A stretch of 64,000 bases of DNA, taken from contig CAVXGU010000003.1 of the NCBI GenBank assembly GCA_963761615.1, forward strand, positions 3,009,157-3,073,156. The letters run 5' to 3'. This document shows positions 9,519 to 22,497 of this stretch, one piece after another (position 1 is the stretch's first letter; each line of letters begins with the position of its first letter). Below the pieces are notes generated by a model. It had not been told where the DNA came from. It did no database searches and worked only from the letters and a program-made list of their open reading frames with translations. Origin of the DNA: CAVXGU01 sp963761615 (GTDB taxonomy: Bacteria > Acidobacteriota > Vicinamibacteria > Vicinamibacterales > CAVVIG01). The position numbers were made by a program, and so were the translations under genes.

Positions 9519-9600
9519 TTCAGGGCTCTCCTGCGACAAACCGCCCGCAGTGTGCGGCTGCCGCCTGGTCGTCGGTCGAATAGCACGAGGTGTGCCACGT

Positions 9601-10978
9601 TCACTCGATGGCGTGGCAGATGTCACAATCCTGACTGATGGTCTTCCCGTCTGCGCTCTTGTGGGACTCGTCGTGGCAACGGAAGCATCCCGGCGCGTCG
9701 GTGTGGCCGATGTCGCTCGGGTACGTGCCGAAGGTGACATGCATCTGCGGAAACAGGTCGCGACGCGCGATGTTCTGCACGGCAGCCACCGCGCGATCGA
9801 CCTCCTGCGCGCGGACCGCGCCCGCCTGCGCGGCATCGGGCAGCCCCGCGTAGAACGCCCGCAGCGACGTGGCCACACCCGCGACGGCAGCCGCCTGCGT
9901 CGGATAGCTGGCGCTCAAGGCCTTGACGGCCTCGCGGTGGACGAACGGCAGATCCTTCGCGACGTCGCCGCGCGCCATCAGGAGGTTGACGGCGCTCGAG
10001 GCGCTCGCGTCGATCTGATGCGCCGGCCGGTTGTGGCAATCCATGCAGTCCATGCGGTGGCGCGGCAGTCCGGCGATCTGATCGGGCGTCACGCCTTCGG
10101 CGTAGTACCTCGCGGACCTCGCCCGAGGCGTTCTTCATCCGGACGTACAGGATCTGCTCCCGGCTGTCGTCCTTGGCGACGTAGTCGATCTGGTTGGCGA
10201 TGTTCATGTGCCAGTGGATGCCCGTCGCGACCCCCAGCCGTGCGCTCCCGCCGCCGACGTGGACGCGCAGCGTCGTCACGGTCTCGGTGTTCTTCTCGTC
10301 ATCGGCGTACTCGGCAACGGTCTCCACCTTGTCCCCGTGAAATTCCTCGGGCCAGTGGCAGCGCTCGCAGGTGTCCCGCGCGGGGCGGAGATCCTGGAGC
10401 GGCGGCGGAATCGGACGCGGATAGTCGTCGAGCGCGACGGCCACGACGCGGCCGGCGCCCGCGAACTTGGCGGCGGCGAACGACCGGACGCCCGGACCGA
10501 CGTGGCACTCGACGCAGGCGACGCGCGCGTGCGGGCTCTGCTGGTACGAGACGAATTCCGGCGCCATCGGCCGGTGGCAGACCTCGCCGCAGAAGGCCGG
10601 CGAGTCCATGTACTCGACGCCGCGGTAGGCGGCAAGCGACACGATGACCACGTTGGCGATGGTCAGGCTGAAGACGATGACGGCCGTGGCCCGCTGACGC
10701 GGATTATTGAGGTCGAGGGTCGGCCAGCCCACCCTCGACGGCGGCAGCCCGGCCCGGCGCCGGCGCCGCTCGAGCCAGGCGCCGGCAGGGATGAGCGCGA
10801 GCCCGACGAGGAAGATCGCCGGCAGGACCAGGAAGAACAGGATCCCGATGTACGGGTTCGAGTGGAACCCGAACAGGTCCGCCAGGAAGACAACGAGGAA
10901 CACGGAGGCGCTGACCGTCGTCAGCACCATCCCCGCAACCGAGACCGGGCTGCGAATCAGTCGAACGTCGCGCGCCAT
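9601..10978 (-). CDS. Membrane-anchored multihaem cytochrome c (NapC/NirT-like), split by a frameshift
   Basis: Three N-terminal membrane helices (about 12-36, 43-68 and 93-113) anchor a periplasmic haem domain. Motifs in order are CGEVCH (CX3CH rather than CX2CH), CVECH, CERCH, CMDCH, CFRCH and CDICH. NapC/NirT proteins oxidise quinol and pass electrons to periplasmic cytochromes, so this is the likely inner-membrane entry point of the conduit. The frame breaks at GTACC 10105-10109 (plus strand). Deleting one base restores GEVREYYAEGVTPDQ. As written, the first part runs from 10978 and the second from about 10100 to the stop at 9601. Confidence 0.85.
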
Positions 10979-10991
10979 CCGTCGCCCGGCC

Positions 10992-11327
10992 CTACTTGCC
11001 CTTCAGCGTCGACAGGTACGCGACGAGCGCGTCGACGTCCTCCTTCGGCAGCGTGTACTGCCGCATGGCGGGTTTGCGCGTGGCGTTGGTCTTCGCCGTC
11101 ATCCCCTTGGCGTCGGTGATCCACTCGCGGATCTCCTCGGGCTTGAGCTTGCTGCCCACGTCGTCGAGGGAACCCTTCGGGTTGCCCTTGCCGGCGATGG
11201 AATGGCACAGCGAGCACTTCTGAGCGGTGAAGACGGCCTGACCCTTGGTGGCGTCCTGGGCCGAGGCCGCGCTCGAGACGGCGAGCACGAGGAACGAGGC
11301 GAGAACGGGCAACAGAAGACGACGCAT
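10992..11327 (-). CDS. Small periplasmic monohaem cytochrome c
   Basis: 111 residues: a signal peptide ending near ASAQ, one haem motif CSLCHSIAG, and a distal Met-containing segment (KPAMRQYTLP) that probably supplies the sixth ligand. The C-terminal helix DALVAYLSTLK is typical of class I cytochromes. ATG 11327 has a strong GAGGAGG ribosome-binding site. It is first in the minus-strand electron-transfer operon, 13 bp ahead of the membrane multihaem gene, and may shuttle electrons between the inner-membrane cytochrome and other periplasmic partners. Confidence 0.88.
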   Translation of the reverse strand: MRRLLLPVLASFLVLAVSSAASAQDATKGQAVFTAQKCSLCHSIAGKGNPKGSLDDVGSKLKPEEIREWITDAKGMTAKTNATRKPAMRQYTLPKEDVDALVAYLSTLKGK

Positions 11328-11482
11328 GCAGACCTCCTCAGAAGCTGCCAAAGGTTCAGCAAGCGGGCTGCCAGCGGTCAATGTGCGACAAATGCCCGCC
11401 AATCAGGACCGCGGCCGGACGCCGGGAAGCGGTCACCGCCGAAAATCCAGCGGTCCCCGGGGAATTATCGGCGGGAAGTGTG

Positions 11483-12106
11483 TCAGGGATGCGTCAAGTC
11501 CACGGCGAGGATCATCGGCTGGGCCCGCGTCGCGACGACCTCGTGCACGCGGTCCGGGTAACCGTCGCGGTGGAAGCGGACCTCGTGGGGACCGAGGGAG
11601 ATGGACAGCGCGTCGACCGGCGTCCGGCCGATGGGCTTGCCGTCGATCCAGACGTCGGCCGCCGGCGTGCAGCGCAAGCTGAGCGAGGCGTGCGAGACGT
11701 CGCCCGGCACGTCGACCAGGGGGCCGGCAATCGCGCTGATGTGTCCGGCAAGCGTCTCCCCCGGCCGCCTGACCACGTCGGTCATGATCGTCCGCGCCTC
11801 GCCGGCCGTGCTGGGCCAGTGATCGATCGCGCGCGCGACGGTGAGCCCGAACGTGGGCATCAGGATACCCAGGGCCGCCCACCGCCAGAGTCGGGTGACG
11901 CCTTGTCCGCGGTCGCGTCCGCGCTTGCCGTCATGCAGTGTCCCCGGCATCGGTCGGGCCGCGCGGTGCGCCCCGCTGGGCGTCCGCGTGGCGGGCGGCG
12001 GGACGTAAGACACCGATGACGCCATCGGCTGGACTCCCAGGTCGTCGGCGGCGGGGCCGGATCCATCTCGCGCGTCGCGCTCGCCGGGGAACTGCGTGAA
12101 TGACAT
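11483..12106 (-). CDS. Membrane-anchored PEGA-domain protein
   Basis: About 207 residues from ATG 12106. A long Pro/Ala/Arg-rich N-terminal region, probably disordered, precedes one membrane segment (LWRWAALGILMPTFGLTVA). A C-terminal PEGA-type beta domain follows: TPAADVWIDGKPIGRTPV then LGPHEVRFHRDGY. PEGA domains are surface or periplasmic modules often tied to S-layer or peptidoglycan-associated proteins. Start choice is uncertain because no convincing ribosome-binding site precedes it. It lies 155 bp upstream of the cytochrome operon, same strand, without clear functional link. Confidence 0.65.
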   Translation of the reverse strand: MSFTQFPGERDARDGSGPAADDLGVQPMASSVSYVPPPATRTPSGAHRAARPMPGTLHDGKRGRDRGQGVTRLWRWAALGILMPTFGLTVARAIDHWPSTAGEARTIMTDVVRRPGETLAGHISAIAGPLVDVPGDVSHASLSLRCTPAADVWIDGKPIGRTPVDALSISLGPHEVRFHRDGYPDRVHEVVATRAQPMILAVDLTHP

Positions 12107-12450
12107 AGGGGTACTCTTGTGAACATGCGCGAAGTGTGCCGGGACGGGCAGGCCTGTTCGCCGACGGTGCCAGCGCCCAGTCAAGTCTCATGCGCTCAGC
12201 AAGTTCGAGCCCTGGTCGAGACGCGCCGCGTCGAAGGGATGACCTTCGATTCGCCCTCGAAACTGCGCGCACCGCGACGATTCTGTAATAAGCTATCGGG
12301 AAGAAGCGGGCGCACCGCCAGTCCTGAAACCATCCGCAGTCGCCCGACGCCGGGATCCGAAGGTCCTCCACGAGTCATCAGTCCGCACGCCTCCACCAGA
12401 GCCCGGGCCCCTCAAGCGACTGACACCCTTGTGCTAGGCTACAGCGCGCC
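12107..12450. other. 344-bp intergenic region between divergent genes
   Basis: No convincing gene is present on either strand. The right end carries a -10-like TAGGCT at 12435-12440, ten bases before the moxR ATG, with no good -35 element. The stretch is slightly richer in A/T than its surroundings (for example TGTAATAAGCTATC near 12284-12297), as expected for a divergent promoter region. No repeat or strong hairpin was seen. Confidence 0.4.
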
Positions 12451-13491
12451 ATGCATCCCGATCTCGAGCAGGCCATAGAGTTCCATCAGGCGATCGTCGC
12501 GGAAGGCAGCAAGGCCCTGGTCGGGTACGACACGGCCAAGGCGCTCGCCAACGTCGTCCTCTTGTCCGAGATTCCGACGACCTACGACAAGAAGGAGCAG
12601 CGCCAGGTGAACGCCGGGAACCTCCTGCTCCGCGGCGTTCCGGGCGTGGGCAAGACGTTCTTCGGCGTCATTCTCGCGGCGATCAGCAACGCCAAGTTCG
12701 TGCGGCTCCAGGGCCGCGCCGACCTGCAGCCGACCGAGGTCGTCGGCTTCCAGATGATCAACCCGGCGACGGGCGTGCTCATGACCGAGTTCGGCCCCCT
12801 CGCCTCGGCCGAGGTCATCCTGCTCGACGAGATCAACCGGATTCCGCTCAAGTCGCAGAGCGCGTTCCTCGAAGGGCTGCAGGACCGCACGGTGACCGTC
12901 GGAAACCAGACGTACGAGCTGCCCGCGTTCAGCTTCGCCATCGCGACAATGAACCCCGTGGAGCTCGGGCAGGGCACGTTCCCGCTGTCGGAGGCCGCGA
13001 CCGATCGCTTCGCGATCATGGTGAACATCGGCTACCTGCCCCCCGAGGAGGAAGCCAAGCTCGTCAACTTCGACTTCAAACGCGTGCGGCTGAATCCGCT
13101 CATGCAGAAGGAGCGGATCATCGAGCTCCGCGCCGCGATCAACCGCGAGGTGTTCCTGCACGAGCGCCTCGGCCTCTACATCCAGCGGCTGGTGGCTGCG
13201 ACGCGGCCGTACAACCCGGACACCGACTGGCACGTGCGGTCGCCGTCCGAGCTGGTCGAGCACGGCGTCGATCTCGGCGCGTCGCCCCGCGCGATCATCT
13301 GCTGGGGGCGCCTGGCGAAGGTCTGGGCCCTGCTCGCCCACCACCGCACCGAGGTCTACCCGGAGGACATCCAGGAGCTGGCGCCCTACGTGCTCACCCA
13401 CCGCATCTGGCTCGGTCCGCACGCGGCCGCGCACGGGCTCACGCAGGAGTCGGTCATCCGCGACGTCATCGAGCGGGTTCCCGTTCCATGA
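12451..13491 (+). CDS. MoxR-family AAA+ ATPase (locus 1)
   Basis: 346 residues with Walker A GVPGVGKT at 62-69, Walker B VILLDEINR ending near 130, sensor-1 in ATMNPVE, and the MoxR lid domain to the C-terminus. MoxR ATPases act as chaperone-like remodelers that work with VWA-domain proteins encoded beside them. The stop overlaps the DUF58 start by 4 bases, the classic moxR-DUF58 coupling. A second moxR lies at 35147; the two are clearly diverged (here VILLDEIN, there IVLADEIN). Confidence 0.92.
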   Translation: MHPDLEQAIEFHQAIVAEGSKALVGYDTAKALANVVLLSEIPTTYDKKEQRQVNAGNLLLRGVPGVGKTFFGVILAAISNAKFVRLQGRADLQPTEVVGFQMINPATGVLMTEFGPLASAEVILLDEINRIPLKSQSAFLEGLQDRTVTVGNQTYELPAFSFAIATMNPVELGQGTFPLSEAATDRFAIMVNIGYLPPEEEAKLVNFDFKRVRLNPLMQKERIIELRAAINREVFLHERLGLYIQRLVAATRPYNPDTDWHVRSPSELVEHGVDLGASPRAIICWGRLAKVWALLAHHRTEVYPEDIQELAPYVLTHRIWLGPHAAAHGLTQESVIRDVIERVPVP

Positions 13492-14426
13492 GAACGCGCG
13501 AGATCTTCGACCGGGACGCGACGTCGGACGTCCCGCTCGTCAGCCTCTCGGACCTGTCGGAAGTCGAGCTCCTCATCCTGAAGCGCATGAAGGAATACAC
13601 GATGGGTGAGCACGCGAGCCTCTTCCGGGGCTCGGGCTTCGACTTCGTGGGCCTGCGCGACTGGCAGGCCGGCGATCGCATGTCGCAGATCGACTGGCCG
13701 CAGTCGACGCTGACCAACTTCAGCCCGATGGTCGTGCGGGAGTTCGAGCAGCCGAGTACCGCGCCGGTCGTCGCCGTCGCCGATCGGTCGCTCTCGACGC
13801 GCTGCGGCAGCCACGGCGTGTCGATCGCGGCCGCCGTCGCGCGCGCGATCGGCACCGTGGGCCTCTCGGCGGTCTTCTTCCAGGACATGTTCGGCCTGAT
13901 CAGCTTCGACGCCGGGTTCCGCCAGCTCCTCGCCGTGCGTCCGCGCATCGGCAAGAGCCAGGTCATCCACTGCCTCGACGCCTACACGACCGGCCGCGGC
14001 ATGCTGGAAGTCAAGTCCGCGGACAGCCTCAGCATGTCCATCGCGGGATTCCTGCGGAAAACGTCGCTCGTGCCGGTGATCTCCGACTTCCTCTTCGACG
14101 ATGCGTCGGAGGCGATTCGGGAGCTCTCGCTGGTCAACTCGACCCACGACGTCTTTCTGGTCCTCGTCGACAGTGCGTTCGCCTTCGATCTGCCGCCGGT
14201 CTCGGCGGGCTGGGTCGAGGCCTTCGACGTCGAGACGGGGCGTTCGCGCCTGGTCTCGCGCCGCACGCTGCGCGGCCTGGCCGAGCGGGCACGGCGCTGG
14301 CAGGCGGAGGTCGAGCAGACGGCGAAGGCGGACGGCCTCGACGTGCTCCGGCTCGGCTTGGACGAGGCGAAGAACGCGGTGTCAATCACGGAGTTCATCG
14401 CCGAGCGGCGGCTGCGCAAGCGTTAG
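13488..14426 (+). CDS. DUF58-domain protein (locus 1)
   Basis: 312 residues. The DUF58 signature region reads GLRDWQAGDRMSQIDWPQS, close to the family's G-D-x-x-R-x-I-D-W core. The remainder looks like a degenerate VWA-type fold (VVAVADRSLS). There is no membrane segment. DUF58 proteins are obligate neighbours of MoxR and are thought to be its client or adaptor. Start ATG 13488 overlaps the moxR stop. The gene is followed by the six-unit 101-bp repeat array rather than directly by the next operon gene. Confidence 0.88.
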   Translation: MRTREIFDRDATSDVPLVSLSDLSEVELLILKRMKEYTMGEHASLFRGSGFDFVGLRDWQAGDRMSQIDWPQSTLTNFSPMVVREFEQPSTAPVVAVADRSLSTRCGSHGVSIAAAVARAIGTVGLSAVFFQDMFGLISFDAGFRQLLAVRPRIGKSQVIHCLDAYTTGRGMLEVKSADSLSMSIAGFLRKTSLVPVISDFLFDDASEAIRELSLVNSTHDVFLVLVDSAFAFDLPPVSAGWVEAFDVETGRSRLVSRRTLRGLAERARRWQAEVEQTAKADGLDVLRLGLDEAKNAVSITEFIAERRLRKR

Positions 14427-14473
14427 CGGACGGGTGGGCTCGGCAGGTCGGACTGGCTCTGGCCCCGCTGGCA

Positions 14474-15079
14474 GTGAGGGACGCGAGCGCCTGCGGCCAT
14501 GCGAGCCCGAGGACATGGGGATCCCAGGGCGAGCGTCGGCGTCAGTTCGCGGCGGGGGTGGGGCCCCGCCGCCAGTGAGGGACGCGAGCGCCTGCGACCA
14601 TGCGAGCCCGAGGACATGGGGATCCGAGGGCAAGCGTCGGCGTCAGTTCGCGGCGGGGGTGGGGCCCCGCCGCCAGTGAGGGACGCGAGCGCCTGCGGCC
14701 ATGCGAGCCAGAGGACATGGGGATCCCAGGGCGAGCGTCGGCGTCAGTTCGCGGCGGGGGTGGGGCCTCGCCGCCAGTGAGGGACGCGAGCGCCTGCGAC
14801 CATGCGAGCCCGAGGACATGGGGATCCGAGGGCGAGCGTCGGCGTCAGTTCGCGGCGGGGGTGGAGCCCCGCCGCCAGTGAGGGACGCGAGCGCCTGCGG
14901 CCATGCGAGCCCGAGGACATGGGGATCCGAGGGCGAGCGTCGGCGTCAGTTCGCGGCGGGGGTGGGGCCTCGCCGCCAGTGAGGGACGCGAGCGCCTGCG
15001 GCCATGCGAGCCCGAGGACATGGGGATCCGAGGGCGAGCGTCGGCGTCAGTTCGCGGCGGGGGTGGGGCCCCGCCGCCA
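14474..15079. repeat. Six tandem copies of a 101-bp repeat
   Basis: Copies begin at 14474, 14575, 14676, 14777, 14878 and 14979, each starting GTGAGGGACGCGAGCGCCTG and differing by only a few substitutions. Each unit ends in a self-complementary GC block. In the second copy GCGGCGGGG (14650-14658) pairs with CCCCGCCGC (14665-14673) over a six-base loop. The unit is not a multiple of three, so no continuous reading frame crosses it. The array ends 10 bp before the BatD-like start codon. Units abut without unique spacers, so it is not a CRISPR array. Confidence 0.95.
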
Positions 15080-15088
15080 GTGATAGAT

Positions 15089-16325
15089 ATGACCATGACG
15101 ATGATGCGGCGTGCAGCATGGTTGCTGGCGGGGGCGGCGCTCCTGGCGCCGCGGGTGGCGGCGGCGCAGGGCCGAGGCGGCCCGGCACCGGCGACTCCGC
15201 CCGGGGACACGGTGACGGTGGATCCGATCACGTGCTGGTGGCGAACGAGCACGCCCAGCATTCACGTCGGCGAGCGGTTCCAGGTCGTCCTCACCTGCTC
15301 GGTGGTCGACGCCGAGACGGTCACGGTGCTGCCCGACCAGTCCGGCCTCGAGCCGAGCGTGATCCAGTTCCCGCCCTTCGAGGTGCTCGGGGGGACGCAC
15401 AACACCGACCTGCGCGCCGACGGGCACCGGTTCTTCCAGTACCCGGTACACGCTCCGGCTGATCAACGAGGCCGAGTTCGACGCGGACGTGCCGCTGCCG
15501 AACATCTCGCTCACCTACCGCGTGCGCAGCATGACGGGCGGCGAGGCCGTGGACAGCCGCGAGCACGAGTACGACCTGCCGCCGATGCACGTCCACGTCC
15601 AGTCGCTCGTGCCGCGCGACGCGAACAACATCCGGGACAGCGTCCACGAGACCTTCGCCGACGTCGAGGCCGTGTCGTTCCGCGCCGACGCGCTGGTGGT
15701 CGTCGGCGGCGTCTGCTTCGCCCTCGCGGCGGCATTCGTGCTGCTCGGCGGCGTCCGGCTGGCCCGCGGTGTCCGGCCGCAGGTCAAGGCGGCCGACCGC
15801 CTGCTGGCGGACCAGCGCGTGCTCGCCGGCGTCGCCGGCGAACTGACCGAGATCCGCCGCGCGCGGGATCAGGGCGGCTGGACCGACGAGCTCGCCGGCC
15901 GGGCGCTGGCGGCCCTCCGCATCGCGGCCGGATACGTGCTGGATCAGCGCGCCAGCCAGCAGCCCGCGCAGGCGGGTGCGGCGGCGCGTGAAGGCGCACT
16001 CTCGGTCGCCGGCGGCCGCCTGGGCGGCCGCACGATCGACGTGTCCGGCTCCGCGACGGCCGAGACGCTCGCCCGGGCCCTCAAGGCGCACGGGCCGGTC
16101 GCGCCCAGGCCCGGGCGCCTGCCCCTCATCGAATCGCTCCAGCACGCGTTCGCCGCCTTCAACGCCGCGCGGTACGGGCGCGGGGGCGAGCTGGACACCG
16201 AGAAACTGGACGAAGCGCTCAACGCGGGCGACGAGGCGGTCGCCGCCCTGCGCAAGGAGCACACGCCGGTCGCGCGGGCCATTCGCGCGATCACCTCGCG
16301 GCGACAGACGGAGGCGCGTTCATGA
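15089..16325 (+). CDS. BatD-like membrane protein, split by a frameshift
   Basis: About 411 residues after correction. Starting from MTMTMM-RR, a signal peptide ends near AAAQ. Immunoglobulin-like beta segments follow (about 40-170), then one membrane helix (VVVGGVCFALAAAFVLLGGV) and an alpha-helical cytoplasmic tail. This layout resembles BatD/oxygen-tolerance proteins of moxR operons, but identity is inferred from layout and position. GTACC at 15439-15443 carries one extra C; deleting it restores FFQYRYTLRLINEAEF. The 3' end overlaps the next gene by 4 bases. Confidence 0.7.
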
Positions 16326-17021
16326 AGACCGTGTTCGGGCACTTCACGGCGGCCGTGCTGCTGGCCCTGGTCGGCTTCGCCTTCTGGACCGTGGGCCATG
16401 CGGAGCGCCGGATCGCCGAAACCGACCAGGAGTTGCTGACGCTGAACTTCCGCCCGGTCGAGTCCGACGCGGCCGCGCTCACCTCGGCCATCGCCCTCGC
16501 CGGCCGCACGCCCGTGCTCGGCAGCGATCTCACCGCCGCCGCCGCCCACGCGAAGGGGCTCGCGGGGTACTGGCTCGCGCGCTACCAGGAGCTGGAGCCG
16601 AAGCGCGACGCCGCCGGCTCGGTGGTCGAGACCGACCCCCGCCAGCTGCTGCTCTCGGCGGACGCCGCGTTCCGGACGGCGCAGGCGCAGAAGACGGACC
16701 GCGAGACGCTCGTGCACGCCTACGAGGGGATCATGACGGACTATGCCGACGTGCTCCGCCTCGACGGATCGAACATCGACGCCGCGTACAACTACGAGTA
16801 CGTCGTCCGCCTTCGCGACGCCGCCGCCAAGCCCGCGCCCAAGGGCGCCAAGGAAGCGGCCCCGCCGAAGACGCCCACGCTGCACGGCGTGCCCGGCGGC
16901 CCGCCCCAGGACATCAACATGGGCGACTTCAAGAATCGTCGTGCCCAAGAGCATGCAGGAGCGGGAGCAACAGGAGGAGGTCGAGCCGGGCGGACAGACC
17001 GCCAGGCCCCGCCGCGGCTGA
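16322..17021 (+). CDS. Small membrane-anchored protein of MoxR locus 1, split near its 3' end
   Basis: About 232 residues after correction. An N-terminal membrane helix (about 8-25) is followed by a helical region with TPR-like composition (ADAAFRTAQAQ, VHAYEGIMTDYADVLRLD, AAYNYEYVVRLRD) and a Pro/Lys/Glu-rich tail. No family recognised with confidence. GAATC at 16933-16937 has an extra A relative to GATC; removing it restores DFKIVVPKSMQEREQQEE and a stop at 17021. Position between BatD-like and VWA genes suggests a structural component of the same complex. Confidence 0.6.
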
Positions 17022-17030
17022 GCGTTCCTC

Positions 17031-18133
17031 ATGGCAAGACTGCTGCCGCAGATCGACTTCGGCTCGCTCAGCTTCGAGCAGCCGCAGTACCTGTGGCTGC
17101 TCGCCGTCCCCGCCGTCCTGCTGATCCTGTGGACCTGGCAGGCCCGGCGGCGGTGGCGTGACGCGGCACGCTTCCGCGCCGAGCGCCGCCTGCCCGTGCG
17201 CGAGCGGATCCCGTTCTTCGGCGGCCTGCTCTTCTGGCTCTGCCTGATCCCCGCCGTCGCGTCCCTGGCTCTCGCCGTGGCGCGGCCGGTCGCGGCGGTC
17301 TCCTTCGTCCGGACGGCCGGCGTGGACCTGGTGATCCTGCAGGACGGGTCGGCGTCGATGCACACGCCCGACGTCCCGGGAAACCGCTGGCAGCGGTCGA
17401 TGACGTTCCTCCGCGTGCTCGGCGACTCGCTGCGGTGGACGGACGACCGCGTCGCGATGGCCCTCTTCGCGCACATCGCCGCGCCCCAGATCCGCCTGAC
17501 GAACGACCCCAACACCTACTTCTTCTTCCTCGATCACCTGAAGGAGTCGCCGTTCCCGCTCGACGACGACACGACGTGGGACACCAACATCGAGCTGGGC
17601 ATCCACTGGGGCCTGCGCGTGATCGAGAAGGATCAGGGAGATCAACGGGCGCTCGCCCAACTCGAAGGGCTTCCTCCTGATCTCCGACGGGCAGTCGTGG
17701 AGCGGCGAGGTCGCGCACTCCCTGGCCGACGCCCGGCGCCAGGGCATCCCGGTCTATGTGGTCGGCGTCGGCACGACCGTGGGTGGCATCATCCCCGATG
17801 CGCCGCAGCCGTCGTGGATGCCGCCCAAGCCTCCATCCAACATCCACTCGTCGCTCGACCGCAAATCGCTGATGGCGATCGCCACGGCCGGCGGCGGCGA
17901 GTACTTCGAGCTGGATCGGCAGGGCGACCGGGAGATCGCGAACCAGGTGATCAGCAGCCTGCGCCGCCGATCCGGGACGCTCGGCCTGCAGTCGACGACA
18001 GAGCCGCTCTACTGGCGGTGTCTGGCCGCGGCCGGGGTCTTCATCGCGCTCGGCACGCTCCTGCTCCGGGAGCGCGGCGAGCTGTGGATCCAGCTCGCCG
18101 GTATCGCGGCGACGCTGGCCATCATCGGGACGC

Positions 18134-18144
<11 letters not shown>
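17031..18144 (+). CDS. BatA/BatB-like VWA membrane protein (locus 1), split by a frameshift
   Basis: About 370 residues. Two N-terminal membrane helices (about 21-36 and 62-82) precede a VWA domain whose MIDAS motif reads D105-G-S-A-S109. Two C-terminal membrane helices follow (RCLAAAGVFIALGTLLL and LAGIAATLAIIGTL). The frame is broken by one extra base within 17631-17645, beside two GATC sites. The restored product reads through EINGRSPNSKGFLLISDG. VWA proteins of this layout are the membrane partners of MoxR. The 3' end overlaps the convergent helicase gene by 11 bases. Confidence 0.8.
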
Positions 18145-22415
<4,271 letters not shown>

Positions 22416-22497
22416 GGACGGGACGGACCTCCAGAATACCCGATGGCACGAGTCCCGGCGCTCGCGCCTGCGACGCCTGATGGATACTAGGGCGCAG

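Noticed and set aside
6402..9638. A 1,078-codon open frame on the plus strand across the porin and decahaem genes
   Set aside because: It is antisense to two genes with clear signal peptides and haem motifs, and shows no recognisable domain.
14474..15079. Possible CRISPR array
   Set aside because: Units are 101 bp, abut directly and have no unique spacers; no cas genes are nearby.
14499..15083. Six overlapping 93-codon open frames within the tandem repeat
   Set aside because: They are the same repeat read in shifting frames, each starting inside the unit without a ribosome-binding site.
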